Of a stretch of DNA of 64,000 bases, positions 19,932 to 28,529 are shown in pieces. The stretch spans positions 124,001-188,000 of the forward strand of contig NZ_CP159258.1 of NCBI RefSeq assembly GCF_040438925.1, given 5' to 3'. The position numbers were made by a program, and so were the translations under genes. How positions within the stretch are numbered: position 1 is the stretch's first letter; the number at the start of each line of letters is the position of its first letter. Origin of the DNA: Pseudomonas sp. MYb327 (lineage in GTDB: Bacteria > Pseudomonadota > Gammaproteobacteria > Pseudomonadales > Pseudomonadaceae). The notes below the pieces were generated by a model that was not told the origin of the DNA, did not search any database, and worked only from the letters and a program-made list of their open reading frames with translations.

Positions 19932-20663
19932 ATGCGTCTGACCCAGATTTTCGCCGCCGCCGCCATTGCGTTGGTCAGCACCTTTGCCGTCGCCGATGAC
20001 GCGGCCGACAAAGCCATCCGTAAAAGCCTGGAAAACCTCCAGCTCGAAGTGCCGGTAGAGAGCATTTCCGCCAGTCCTCTGCCAGGTCTGTACGAAGTCA
20101 AGCTGCAAGGCAGCCGCGTGCTCTACGCCAGCGCCGACGGCCAGTACGTCGTCCAGGGCTATATGTTCCAGCTCAAGGACGGCAAACCGGTCAACCTGAC
20201 CGAGAAGACCGAACGCCTGGGCGTTTCCAAACTGGTCAACGCAATCCCGGTTGCGGAAACCGTGGTGTACCCGGCCATCGGCGAAACCAAGTCGCACATC
20301 ACCGTGTTCACCGACACCACGTGCCCGTATTGCCACAAGCTGCACGCCGAAGTGCCCGAGCTGAACAAGCGCGGCATCGAAGTGCGTTATGTAGCGTTCC
20401 CGCGTCAGGGCCTGGGCTCGCCGGGTGACGAGCAACTGCAAGCAGTGTGGTGCTCGAAAGACAAGAAAGCGGCCATGGACAAAATGGTCGATGGCAAGGA
20501 AATCAAGGCCGCCAAGTGCGATAACCCGGTTTCCAAGCAGTTCGCCCTTGGTCAGTCGATTGGCGTGAACGGTACACCGGCCATCGTTTTGGCTGACGGG
20601 CAGGTCATTCCGGGCTACCAGCCTGCGCCACAAGTCGCCAAACTGGCGCTGGGCGCGAAGTAA
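19932..20663 (+). CDS. dsbC: Thiol:disulfide interchange protein DsbC
   Basis: 243 residues with a cleavable signal peptide (MRLTQIFAAAAIALVSTFAVA, cut near AVA-DD). An N-terminal dimerisation domain includes SPLPGLYEVKLQGSRVLYAS. The thioredoxin-like catalytic domain has TCPYCHKLHAE (CPYC at about residues 131-134) and the cis-Pro NGTPAIVLADG. A second Cys pair (VWCSKD and AKCDNP) matches the structural disulfide of DsbC. Periplasmic disulfide isomerase kept reduced by DsbD. The ATG follows CAGGAGTTCAC; upstream in-frame starts lack a signal sequence. Confidence 0.95.
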   Translation: MRLTQIFAAAAIALVSTFAVADDAADKAIRKSLENLQLEVPVESISASPLPGLYEVKLQGSRVLYASADGQYVVQGYMFQLKDGKPVNLTEKTERLGVSKLVNAIPVAETVVYPAIGETKSHITVFTDTTCPYCHKLHAEVPELNKRGIEVRYVAFPRQGLGSPGDEQLQAVWCSKDKKAAMDKMVDGKEIKAAKCDNPVSKQFALGQSIGVNGTPAIVLADGQVIPGYQPAPQVAKLALGAK

Positions 20664-20732
20664 ATTCGCATCGTCACGGCCAGCCTTTGACGATCATGGT
20701 CCGGCAGCAACATCGCCGGGCCATTAATAGAG

Positions 20733-20782
20733 AACCGCGAGCACGCGGTTGTTTTCACGGCCGGCCTCGAGTCGGCCGTTTT
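20733..20782 (+). promoter_or_regulatory. Tandem GC-rich hairpins in the hom leader (terminator or attenuator-like)
   Basis: Two hairpins follow each other between dsbC and hom. AACCGCG/CGCGGTT (20733-20750) is followed by GTTTTC; ACGGCCG/CGGCCGT (20757-20763 with 20773-20779) is followed by TTTT. The second ends 15 bases before the hom start codon. Either they end dsbC transcription or they attenuate entry into hom. I see no threonine-rich leader peptide, so amino-acid attenuation is not supported. Confidence 0.5.
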
Positions 20783-20796
20783 ATGGGGAGTTCACA

Positions 20797-22101
20797 GTGA
20801 AACCGGTCAAAGTAGGCATCTGTGGGTTAGGAACCGTCGGTGGCGGTACCTTCAACGTACTTCAGCGCAACGCCGAGGAAATTGCTCGTCGTGCCGGGCG
20901 TGGAATCGAAGTGGCACAAATTGCCATGCGCACGCCAAAGCCTCAGTTCCAAACGACCGGTATTGCGATTACCAACGATGTCTTCGAAGTGGCCACGAAC
21001 CCTGAGATCGACATCGTTATAGAGCTGATGGGCGGCTACACCGTTGCCCGTGAGCTGGTACTCAAGGCCATCGAGAATGGCAAGCATGTGGTCACCGCGA
21101 ACAAGGCGCTTATTGCCGTTCACGGTAACGAAATTTTCGCCAAGGCTCGCGAGAAGGGCGTGATCGTTGCGTTCGAAGCGGCCGTGGCCGGTGGCATCCC
21201 GGTGATCAAGGCGATCCGCGAAGGGCTGTCCGCCAACCGCATCAACTGGGTGGCCGGCATCATCAACGGTACCGGTAACTTCATCCTGACCGAGATGCGC
21301 GAGAAGGGTCGCACCTTCGAAGACGTACTGGCCGAGGCACAAGCCCTGGGCTATGCCGAAGCTGATCCGACCTTTGACGTTGAAGGTATCGACGCAGCCC
21401 ATAAGCTGACGATCCTGGCCTCTATCGCGTTCGGCATCCCGCTGCAATTCGACAAGGCCTACACCGAAGGCATCACCAAGCTGACCACTGCTGACGTGAA
21501 CTACGCCGAAGCGCTGGGCTACCGCATCAAGCACCTGGGCGTGGCGCGCAGCACCGCGGCCGGTATTGAACTGCGCGTGCACCCGACGCTGATCCCGGCC
21601 GATCGTCTGATCGCCAACGTCAACGGCGTGATGAACGCGGTGATGGTCAATGGCGACGCTGCCGGTTCGACTCTTTTCTACGGCGCCGGTGCCGGCATGG
21701 AACCGACCGCTTCGTCGGTCATCGCGGACCTGGTCGACGTGGTTCGCGCCATGACTTCCGACCCGGAAAACCGCGTGCCGCATCTAGCCTTCCAGCCGGA
21801 TTCGCTGTCCGCGCATCCGATCCTGCCGATCGAAGCTTGCGAAAGCGCTTACTACCTGCGCATTCAGGCCAAGGACCACCCGGGCGTACTGGCTCAGGTG
21901 GCGAGCATCCTGTCGGAACGCGGCATCAATATCGAATCGATCATGCAGAAGGAAGTCGAAGAACACGACGGTCTGGTGCCGATGATTCTGCTGACCCATC
22001 GCGTGGTGGAGCAGCGCATCAACGACGCCATCGCAGCGTTGGAAGCCTTGGCAGGTGTGGTCGGTCCGGTCGTACGGATCCGCGTCGAGCACCTGAACTA
22101 A
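20797..22101 (+). CDS. hom: Homoserine dehydrogenase
   Basis: 434 residues. The Rossmann motif VGICGLGTVGGGTF is at the N-terminus, followed by ELMGGYTVARELVLKAIENGKHVVTANKALIA. The catalytic-domain signature is ANRINWVAGIINGTGNFILTEM-like, and a C-terminal ACT domain (DHPGVLAQVASILSERGINIESI) probably senses threonine. It reduces aspartate semialdehyde to homoserine. The start is the GTG at 20797, preceded by GGGGAG. thrC follows 66 bp later, so the two form the threonine branch operon. Confidence 0.96.
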   Translation: MKPVKVGICGLGTVGGGTFNVLQRNAEEIARRAGRGIEVAQIAMRTPKPQFQTTGIAITNDVFEVATNPEIDIVIELMGGYTVARELVLKAIENGKHVVTANKALIAVHGNEIFAKAREKGVIVAFEAAVAGGIPVIKAIREGLSANRINWVAGIINGTGNFILTEMREKGRTFEDVLAEAQALGYAEADPTFDVEGIDAAHKLTILASIAFGIPLQFDKAYTEGITKLTTADVNYAEALGYRIKHLGVARSTAAGIELRVHPTLIPADRLIANVNGVMNAVMVNGDAAGSTLFYGAGAGMEPTASSVIADLVDVVRAMTSDPENRVPHLAFQPDSLSAHPILPIEACESAYYLRIQAKDHPGVLAQVASILSERGINIESIMQKEVEEHDGLVPMILLTHRVVEQRINDAIAALEALAGVVGPVVRIRVEHLN

Positions 22102-22167
22102 GCCGATATCGTTCACCGGGCTCACGGGTTGAGCCCGGCTTACGAACACTGTCCATTGGAGTCAGTC

Positions 22168-23577
22168 ATGCGTTATATCAGTACCCGCGGCCAGGCACCG
22201 GCCCTGAATTTCGAAGACGTCCTGCTGGCAGGGCTTGCCACCGACGGCGGTCTGTACGTCCCGGAAAACCTGCCACGTTTCACCCAGGAAGAAATCGCTT
22301 CCTGGGCCGGCCTGCCTTATCACGAACTGGCTTTCCGCGTCATGCGCCCGTTCGTCACCGGCAGCATTCCGGATGCCGATTTCAAAAAGATTCTTGAAGA
22401 AACATACGGTGTGTTTGCCCACAGCGCCGTTGCACCGCTGCGTCAGTTGAACGGCAACGAATGGGTGCTGGAACTGTTCCACGGTCCGACCCTGGCGTTC
22501 AAGGACTTCGCCTTGCAACTGCTCGGTCGTTTGCTCGACTACGTGCTGGAAAAACGCGGCGAGCGCGTGGTGATCGTCGGTGCCACCTCCGGTGATACCG
22601 GTTCGGCCGCCATTGAAGGCTGCAAGCACTGTGAAAACGTCGACATCTTCATCCTGCACCCACACAACCGTGTGTCGGAAGTACAGCGTCGGCAGATGAC
22701 CACTATCTTCGGCGAGAACATCCACAACATCGCCATCGAAGGCAACTTCGATGACTGCCAGGAAATGGTCAAGGCGAGCTTCGCCGACCAGGGCTTCCTC
22801 AAGGGCACTCGCCTGGTAGCGGTTAACTCGATCAACTGGGCGCGGATCATGGCCCAGATCGTTTACTACTTCCACGCGGCCTTGCAGTTGGGCGGCCCGG
22901 CACGTTCGGTGTCGTTCTCGGTGCCGACCGGCAACTTCGGCGACATCTTCGCCGGTTACCTGGCACGCAACATGGGCCTGCCGATCAACCAGTTGATCGT
23001 CGCCACCAACCGCAACGACATCCTGCACCGCTTCATGAGCGGCAACCAGTACGTCAAGGAAACCCTGCACGCCACGCTGTCGCCGTCGATGGACATCATG
23101 GTGTCGTCGAACTTCGAACGCCTGTTGTTCGACCTGCACGGTCGCAACGGCGCGGCGATTGCCGGGCTGATGGATTCGTTCAAGCAAGGCGGCGGTTTCA
23201 GCGTCGAGCAGGAGCGCTGGACCGAAGCGCGCAAACTGTTCGACTCGCTGGCTGTAGATGATGCGCAAACCTGCGAAACCATCGCCGAAGTCTACGAGCA
23301 GACCGGAGAGGTGCTGGACCCGCACACTGCGATCGGCGTCAAGGCCGCCCGCGAATGCCGTCGCAGCCTGGATATCCCGATGGTGATCCTTGGCACGGCC
23401 CACCCGGTCAAATTCCCCGACGCCGTGGAAAAAGCCGGTGTAGGAAAAGCGCTTGAGCTCCCAGTACATCTTTCTGATTTGTTTGAGCGAGATGAGCGTT
23501 GCACCGTATTGCCGAATGACCTGAAAGCCGTGCAGGCCTTTGTCAGCCAGCATGGCAACCGCGGTAAGCCTTTGTAA
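22168..23577 (+). CDS. thrC: Threonine synthase
   Basis: 469 residues. The N-terminal MRYISTRGQAPALNFEDVLLAGLATDGGLYVPE is typical of the long (class 2) threonine synthases. The PLP-binding Lys lies in HGPTLAFKDFALQLL, and the phosphate-binding loop GATSGDTGSAA and SVPTGNFGDIFAGY are intact. It converts phosphohomoserine to threonine. The ATG at 22168 follows TTGGAG. Second gene of hom-thrC, with a terminator just behind it. Confidence 0.96.
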   Translation: MRYISTRGQAPALNFEDVLLAGLATDGGLYVPENLPRFTQEEIASWAGLPYHELAFRVMRPFVTGSIPDADFKKILEETYGVFAHSAVAPLRQLNGNEWVLELFHGPTLAFKDFALQLLGRLLDYVLEKRGERVVIVGATSGDTGSAAIEGCKHCENVDIFILHPHNRVSEVQRRQMTTIFGENIHNIAIEGNFDDCQEMVKASFADQGFLKGTRLVAVNSINWARIMAQIVYYFHAALQLGGPARSVSFSVPTGNFGDIFAGYLARNMGLPINQLIVATNRNDILHRFMSGNQYVKETLHATLSPSMDIMVSSNFERLLFDLHGRNGAAIAGLMDSFKQGGGFSVEQERWTEARKLFDSLAVDDAQTCETIAEVYEQTGEVLDPHTAIGVKAARECRRSLDIPMVILGTAHPVKFPDAVEKAGVGKALELPVHLSDLFERDERCTVLPNDLKAVQAFVSQHGNRGKPL

Positions 23578-23600
23578 CCGGAAAAAGCTGTCACACATTG

Positions 23601-23638
23601 AAGCCCGTCTCCTGACGGGCTTTCTTGTTTTTGCATGC
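23601..23638 (+). terminator. Terminator of hom-thrC
   Basis: AAGCCCGTC (23601-23609) pairs with GACGGGCTT (23614-23622), followed by TCTTGTTTTT, 25 bases after the thrC stop. Confidence 0.9.
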
Positions 23639-23697
23639 CACACTGGCCGTGAAGTTGCCCACGAAGGACGGGCGAGCGGATCATCAAGGACGTGGCA

Positions 23698-25038
23698 ATG
23701 CTGTTTTTCAGAAAATTAAGGCCAGCGGCGTGCTGGCTTGTTTTGCTCAGTGCCCTGGGTTTTTCCCAATGGATACTGGCGGCGCATCCGGCGGTCCGTG
23801 AGCACGGTAAATTGATTGGGCTTGATACCGAGGAGTTGCAATGGATAGCCGAGCATCCGCGCGTCATCGTCGCGTCGCTGGAGTATCCGTTGTACCTGTT
23901 CAAGGACGAGCACGGTCATTGGAGTGGCTTGAACAAGGATGTGCTCGATCGCATCAGCGCCATGACAGGGCTGAAGTTTGTTCATGCGGAGTCGTTTTCC
24001 ACTGACCAGATGCTTGAAAATCTGGAACGGGGGGCGGCGGACATGAGCACCACGCTGGCCATGAATGATGAACGCAAGAGGTTTCTGGACTTCAGCTATG
24101 CCTTCGGTGGTGCCGGTTGGGTGTTCGTTGGACGGGCGGGGGAGCCGCCGGTGCAATCGCTGCAACAGCTGGCAAAAAGAGTGCTGGTGCTGCCGACCCG
24201 GCATGCACTGGAGGCCACGATTCGCCGCGAATATCCTTCAATCGAACTGCGCTCGGTCAAGACCCACGCCGAGGCCCGTGCCTGGGTCGAGAGCGGCGAG
24301 GCCCATGCCACTATCGAAAACGAGATCGGCGCCCAACTTTTCCCCTCGGGCCAGCTTCAGGTCGGTCACATCGTGGAGGGCAAATGGGATCCGGACTACC
24401 TGGCGGTACGCAAAGGTCAGCCGCAGTTGTTGAGCATCCTCAACAAGGCGCTAGAGGCGTTTCCCCCTGCCGAATTGCGCGCCATCCGCCAGAAATGGCT
24501 CAGTGGAATAACGCCGGTGCCAGCGCGGACGGTCTGGCACCGGTTGACTGAGTGGGGCTGCTGGAGCGTCGTCATCGTCGGTATCTTCGGCTTGCTGTCC
24601 TTGCTTTGGAACCGTCGACTGGCCGCATTGGTCAAGCAACGGGCGCAGGCCGAGAAAAGCCTCAATGATCAACTCGCTTTCCAGCATGCGTTGATGGACG
24701 CCATGCCCGATCCGATCTTCGTTCGTGATCTGCAAGGGCGCTTGATCATGTGCAATAAAAGCTATGAGGAAAACCTGCTGACCCGCTTTGATCAAGTACA
24801 AGGTCGGCAGCTGATTGAGTTGGACGTCTTGCCCAGGCACACCGCGGAACTCTTGCATGCCGAGTTCATGGCGCAACTGGCGAGTCGCAAGGGGCACTTC
24901 AGCGAACGGCAATTGATGTTCAACAACGGCCTCCGGGATATCTACCAATGGACCGTGCCGTTCTACAGCGCGGACGGCCAGTTGCGAGGATTGCTGGGGG
25001 GGTGGAGCGATATTCGCCGGCGTACCCGACAGACGTGA
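23698..25038 (+). CDS. BvgS/EvgS-like sensor protein without kinase: periplasmic binding domain - TM - PAS
   Basis: 446 residues. A signal peptide (MLFFRKLRPAACWLVLLSALGF to about residue 28) precedes one Venus-flytrap (SBP_bac_3-like) domain, with ELQWIAEHPRVIVASLEYPLYLF and GADMSTTLAMNDERKRFLDFS. A membrane helix lies near residue 290-305 (SVVIVGIFGLLSLLW), followed by a short coiled coil and a PAS domain (LMDAMPDPIFVRDLQGRLIMCNKSYEE). It ends at LRGLLGGWSDIRRRTRQT, exactly where BvgS-type sensors continue into the histidine kinase. No kinase, receiver or GGDEF follows on any frame. The ATG at 23698 has AAGGA seven bases upstream. It is either a truncated sensor or a kinase-free ligand receptor. 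Confidence 0.82.
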   Translation: MLFFRKLRPAACWLVLLSALGFSQWILAAHPAVREHGKLIGLDTEELQWIAEHPRVIVASLEYPLYLFKDEHGHWSGLNKDVLDRISAMTGLKFVHAESFSTDQMLENLERGAADMSTTLAMNDERKRFLDFSYAFGGAGWVFVGRAGEPPVQSLQQLAKRVLVLPTRHALEATIRREYPSIELRSVKTHAEARAWVESGEAHATIENEIGAQLFPSGQLQVGHIVEGKWDPDYLAVRKGQPQLLSILNKALEAFPPAELRAIRQKWLSGITPVPARTVWHRLTEWGCWSVVIVGIFGLLSLLWNRRLAALVKQRAQAEKSLNDQLAFQHALMDAMPDPIFVRDLQGRLIMCNKSYEENLLTRFDQVQGRQLIELDVLPRHTAELLHAEFMAQLASRKGHFSERQLMFNNGLRDIYQWTVPFYSADGQLRGLLGGWSDIRRRTRQT

Positions 25039-25188
25039 TGCGGCTGTTTTTTCTCTGTCATCTTTGCCATGCATGCTCTATCGACCAGAGACGAAGGTGC
25101 ATCTGCACCGGGAATTCAGAACTTTCTTCTCGGGCCAGCGGTCATTTACTGTAGGCACGCCCCAGGCACTTTGTTTTCGGACTATTGA

Positions 25189-25488
25189 GTGGTGATCGAT
25201 TTGGAAAGTATCAGTCTCTTGCTCGGTGAGGCTCTGAGCCCGTACCAGGTGACATTGACCCCGTCAGGCATTCATGGCGAATGCCGGGTGACATTGAAGA
25301 ATTCGACCGGTGCGGTAATGGTCGAACGCGAATTCAACCACGCTCAGTTAACCGATAAGCGTCTTCTCACGGATGTGGTCGACGGGCTGCACCGCGATGT
25401 GCTGATCGCTGAAGGACGCCTGGAGCCCTGCGTTATCGCGGCGTTGCGCAATGCTGCTCAAGACAAGCTGTTGGCCAGCCGCAATTGA
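25189..25488 (+). CDS. DUF3509 family protein
   Basis: 99 residues, the size of the small DUF3509 proteins that occur almost only in Pseudomonas and have no known function. The features I recognise are SISLLLGEALSPYQVTLTPSG near the start, a middle with VMVEREFNHAQLTD, and a C-terminal helix LIAEGRLEPCVIAALRNAAQ. No signal peptide or membrane segment, so presumably cytoplasmic. The start is GTG: codons 25189 and 25192 are both GTG and either could be used. It is likely a separate unit between the sensor-like gene and a convergent binding-protein gene. Confidence 0.7.
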   Translation: MVIDLESISLLLGEALSPYQVTLTPSGIHGECRVTLKNSTGAVMVEREFNHAQLTDKRLLTDVVDGLHRDVLIAEGRLEPCVIAALRNAAQDKLLASRN

Positions 25489-25622
25489 ATGATTTTTTGT
25501 GGGAACCTTCCTGCGCCTAGGTCAGTCAGACCCTTTAGCAACAAGACGCAAGCATTGTGCTCCGGTGATTGTAGCTTGCTGCTACGGGTCTTTTTGTAGA
25601 CCACGTTTAACCTCGAGTCGTC

Positions 25623-25647
25623 TCCCCACTTCTCGGGGTTTCTTTTT
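25623..25647 (+). terminator. Weak terminator candidate after the DUF3509 gene
   Basis: CCCC (25623-25626) and GGGG (25635-25638) form a short stem followed by TTTCTTTTT. The stem is only four pairs, so support comes mainly from the T tract and the convergent gene arrangement. Confidence 0.4.
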
Positions 25648-25659
25648 GCCCGGGATTTG

Positions 25660-26541
25660 TCATTGCCCGGCCTGACGTTCAAAAAAATCCTTGGCGGCTT
25701 TCAGGTAGTCGCTGCGACTTTCCGGGTCGAGCCAGGCGGCGTAGGCCTCGCTCAAGTGATCGCGGGGAAGCGTGCGTAACAGTTCATTGATCTCTACGAT
25801 CGCCTGCCGGCCTTGAGGCGTGTCTGTGCAACCGATGTAGCCGGACAAGTATTTGCCGGTACCGCGAATCGGGTAGAACTGCAATTCATCCTCCGCGATG
25901 CCGTGTTGTTGGGCCTGGTAACGGATTTCCGGACGATAGCCCAGCAGCAGCCGCAAACGCCCCAGGCGTTGCATTTGCAACAGGCTGCCCAAAGCATCGT
26001 TACCGTAATGCAGCGTCAGCGCCTTGGGTGGTGCTTGTTTGATCAATGTGTCGAGAAATTCGCCGTAGTTTCGCTCGGCCACAATTCCCATGGTCACATT
26101 GCCGGTGGCCAGCAGTGCCGCCAGATCGACCTCGCCCTCGGTGATGAACGGCGTCAACACCTCCCGATCAATACGTCGCACTGCCAGGCCATTGCTCATG
26201 GCCCGAAACACCGGAACGGAAAACGCGATCCAGCTTTCACGTTCCTTGCTCCAGTTCAGTGCCGCATCGCACGTCAGGGCGGGCTCGTGGAGCATCTGCA
26301 AACCGCGAGCGCGGTTGACCTTCATCACGCTGTGTTGGTACTGAGGCATGCTGGCGATCAACTGCCGCAACAGTTGATCGATCACACCCTGACTTTTTTG
26401 CGGGCCGTCGAAAATGAACAGCGGCGGCAGATCCCGCTTCAGCCAAAGCAGGTTTTCCTTGGATTGCACCTCTACCGGCAGTGTCAAAACGGTGATCAAA
26501 AGCATGCCCGCCAACGCGCATATCGTGCGTCCGTTACGCAA
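25660..26541 (-). CDS. Periplasmic substrate-binding-like protein (TIGR02285-like)
   Basis: About 293 residues. An N-terminal hydrophobic stretch (ICALAGMLLITVLTLPVEVQS) looks like a signal peptide. The mature part starts ENLLWLKRDLPPLFIFDGPQKSQGVIDQLL and continues with YQHSVMKVNRARGLQML and SWIAFSVPVFRAMSNGLAVRR, the pattern of family-3 binding-protein relatives found beside sensors or alone. Role unknown. The start is uncertain: no ATG stands before the signal peptide, so TTG at 26541 is proposed, with ATG at 26505 and CTG at 26580 as alternatives. The frame is open far upstream, but that part overlaps the CoA transferase gene and is not protein-like. Confidence 0.65.
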   Translation of the reverse strand: MRNGRTICALAGMLLITVLTLPVEVQSKENLLWLKRDLPPLFIFDGPQKSQGVIDQLLRQLIASMPQYQHSVMKVNRARGLQMLHEPALTCDAALNWSKERESWIAFSVPVFRAMSNGLAVRRIDREVLTPFITEGEVDLAALLATGNVTMGIVAERNYGEFLDTLIKQAPPKALTLHYGNDALGSLLQMQRLGRLRLLLGYRPEIRYQAQQHGIAEDELQFYPIRGTGKYLSGYIGCTDTPQGRQAIVEINELLRTLPRDHLSEAYAAWLDPESRSDYLKAAKDFFERQAGQ

Positions 26542-26581
26542 CAGACAGTGCGTGGCGGATCGCGCAGGCCCGCGCTTCAGC

Positions 26582-27781
26582 TCAGATGGCCCCGTCTTTG
26601 CGCAGCTGTGTAATCTGCGACGCGTCATAGCCAAGCTCCTGGAGTACCTGTGCGTTGTGCTCGCCCAGTTGCGGCCCGACCCATTCACAATCACCGGGTG
26701 TCTCAGAGAGTTTCGGCACGATGCCCGGCATCTTGAAGTCTTTGCCGTCGGGCAGCTTGGCCTGCAGGAACATTTCCCGGGCCAGGTATTGCGGATCACT
26801 GAACATGTCTTCGGCGCTGAAGATTCGGCTCGCGGGCACCTCGGCCTGATTCAATCGCTCAATAACGGTGTCCAGTGGTAACGAGTTAACCCAGCGATCA
26901 ATGACCCCATAAATCTCATCGCGACGGTTGTCGCGGCCATCGTTACTGGCCAGCGTTGGATCATTGGCCAGGTCTTCGCGGCCAATGGTCAGCATGAAGC
27001 GCTTGAAGATCGCGTCGCCATTGGCGCCGATCTGCACATGTTTGCCATCGGCGCTGGTGTGAATGGACGAGGGCGTAATGCCGGGCATGATGTTGCCGGT
27101 GCGTTCGCGGATGAAACCGAACACGTCGAACTCCGGCACCATGCTTTCCATCATGGCGAAGATCGCTTCATACAACGCCACATCCACCACTTGCCCCTGG
27201 CCACCGTTGACCTCGCGATGACGCAGGGCCATCAGCGCACCGATCACGCCCCAGAGCGCGGCAATCGAATCGCCGATGGAAATCCCGGTGCGCACCGGTG
27301 GCCGGTCTTCGAACCCGGTGATGTAGCGCAGGCCGCCCATGGATTCACCGACGGCACCGAAGCCTGGCTGATCTTTCATCGGCCCGGTCTGGCCGAATCC
27401 CGAAAGTCGCACCATCACCAGTTTCGGGTTCAATGCGTGCAGTACGTCCCAGCCCAGGCCGAGCTTTTCCAGCACTCCCGGGCGAAAGTTCTCGATCAGG
27501 ATGTCCGTTTCACTCAGCAGCTTTTTCAGGATTTCCAGGCCTTCCGGATGTTTGAGGTTCAGGGTCAGGGACTTTTTGTTACGCGCCTGAACGAACCACC
27601 ACAGTGAAGTGCCTTCGTACAACTTGCGCCATTTGCGCAACGGATCGCCACCGTCCGGGGATTCGACCTTGACCACATCGGCACCGAATTCTGCGCAGAT
27701 TCGCGAGGCAAACGGACCGGCAATCAACGTACCCAATTCAATGACTTTCAGACCTGCGAGCGGTTTGGCGGAGGACTGCAT
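26582..27781 (-). CDS. CaiB/BaiF family (class III) CoA transferase
   Basis: 399 residues. The family N-terminus is LAGLKVIELGTLIAGPFASRICAEFGADVVKVE. The catalytic Asp lies in the region following NKKSLTLNLKHPEGLE, and GFGQTGPMKDQPGF, VGESMGG and PPVRTGISIGDSIAALW are typical. These enzymes move CoA between carboxylic acids (oxalate/formate, carnitine, itaconate and others); the substrate cannot be assigned here. The ATG at 27781 has AGGA seven bases upstream. It is followed at once by the binding-protein-like gene on the same strand. Confidence 0.9.
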   Translation of the reverse strand: MQSSAKPLAGLKVIELGTLIAGPFASRICAEFGADVVKVESPDGGDPLRKWRKLYEGTSLWWFVQARNKKSLTLNLKHPEGLEILKKLLSETDILIENFRPGVLEKLGLGWDVLHALNPKLVMVRLSGFGQTGPMKDQPGFGAVGESMGGLRYITGFEDRPPVRTGISIGDSIAALWGVIGALMALRHREVNGGQGQVVDVALYEAIFAMMESMVPEFDVFGFIRERTGNIMPGITPSSIHTSADGKHVQIGANGDAIFKRFMLTIGREDLANDPTLASNDGRDNRRDEIYGVIDRWVNSLPLDTVIERLNQAEVPASRIFSAEDMFSDPQYLAREMFLQAKLPDGKDFKMPGIVPKLSETPGDCEWVGPQLGEHNAQVLQELGYDASQITQLRKDGAI

Positions 27782-27929
27782 ACTGGATCCTGTAGGACAA
27801 AATATTGAGCGAATGCAGAGTTTTAACATAGCCGACTGTCAGGCGCTCAAGGTAGATCGCCTTCAATTCGTTGATTGGATGCCGCATCGGTTAGACTTGC
27901 CGACTTTCCTCGTATCAAGAAGCCCGTTC

Positions 27930-28472
27930 ATGGCCCAGCCGTCCACGACCTACAAGTTTGAATTGAACCTCACCGACCTCGACCGCAGCGTCTACGAGAC
28001 CGTCAAGCAGACGATTGCCCGTCACCCTTCGGAAACCGAAGAACGCATGACCGTGCGCCTGCTGGCCTACGCCCTCTGGTACAACGAGCAACTGTCGTTT
28101 GGCCGTGGTCTGTCGGACGTGGATGAACCCGCCTTGTGGGAAAAGAGCCTGGACGACCGTGTCCTGCACTGGATCGAAGTCGGCCAACCGGACGTCGATC
28201 GCCTGACCTGGTGCTCGCGTCGCACCGAGCGCACCAGCCTGCTGGCCTACGGCAGCCTGCGTGTCTGGGAAGGCAAGGTGATCCCGGCGATCAAAAACCT
28301 GAAAAACGTCAACATCGCGGCAGTGCCTCAGGAAGTCCTGGAAACCCTGGCCAAAGATATGCCGCGGGTTATCAAGTGGGACGTGATGATCAGCGAAGGC
28401 ACGATCTTCGTCACCGACGACCGTGGCCAGCATGAAGTCCAGTTGCAATGGTTGCAGGGCGAACGCGGCTGA
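27930..28472 (+). CDS. yaeQ: YaeQ family protein
   Basis: 180 residues, the family size. The conserved MAQPSTTYKFELNLTDLDRSVYE start, HPSETEERMTVRLLAYALWYNEQLSFGRGLSD, and IEVGQPDVDRLTWCSRR are present. Structural studies of relatives show a PD-(D/E)XK-nuclease-like fold; no activity has been proven. The ATG at 27930 is the one matching the family N-terminus. It runs towards recJ, 57 bp upstream of its start, and is probably co-transcribed with it. Confidence 0.9.
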   Translation: MAQPSTTYKFELNLTDLDRSVYETVKQTIARHPSETEERMTVRLLAYALWYNEQLSFGRGLSDVDEPALWEKSLDDRVLHWIEVGQPDVDRLTWCSRRTERTSLLAYGSLRVWEGKVIPAIKNLKNVNIAAVPQEVLETLAKDMPRVIKWDVMISEGTIFVTDDRGQHEVQLQWLQGERG

Positions 28473-28529
28473 TCAGTCGCTGTTTCACCAGTTTTATCCT
28501 ACGTATTGAAGAGAAGCATCCGTCACCCC

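Noticed and set aside
26542..26799. N-terminal extension of the binding-protein-like gene
   Set aside because: It overlaps the 3' end of the CoA transferase gene in another frame and has no protein-like character.
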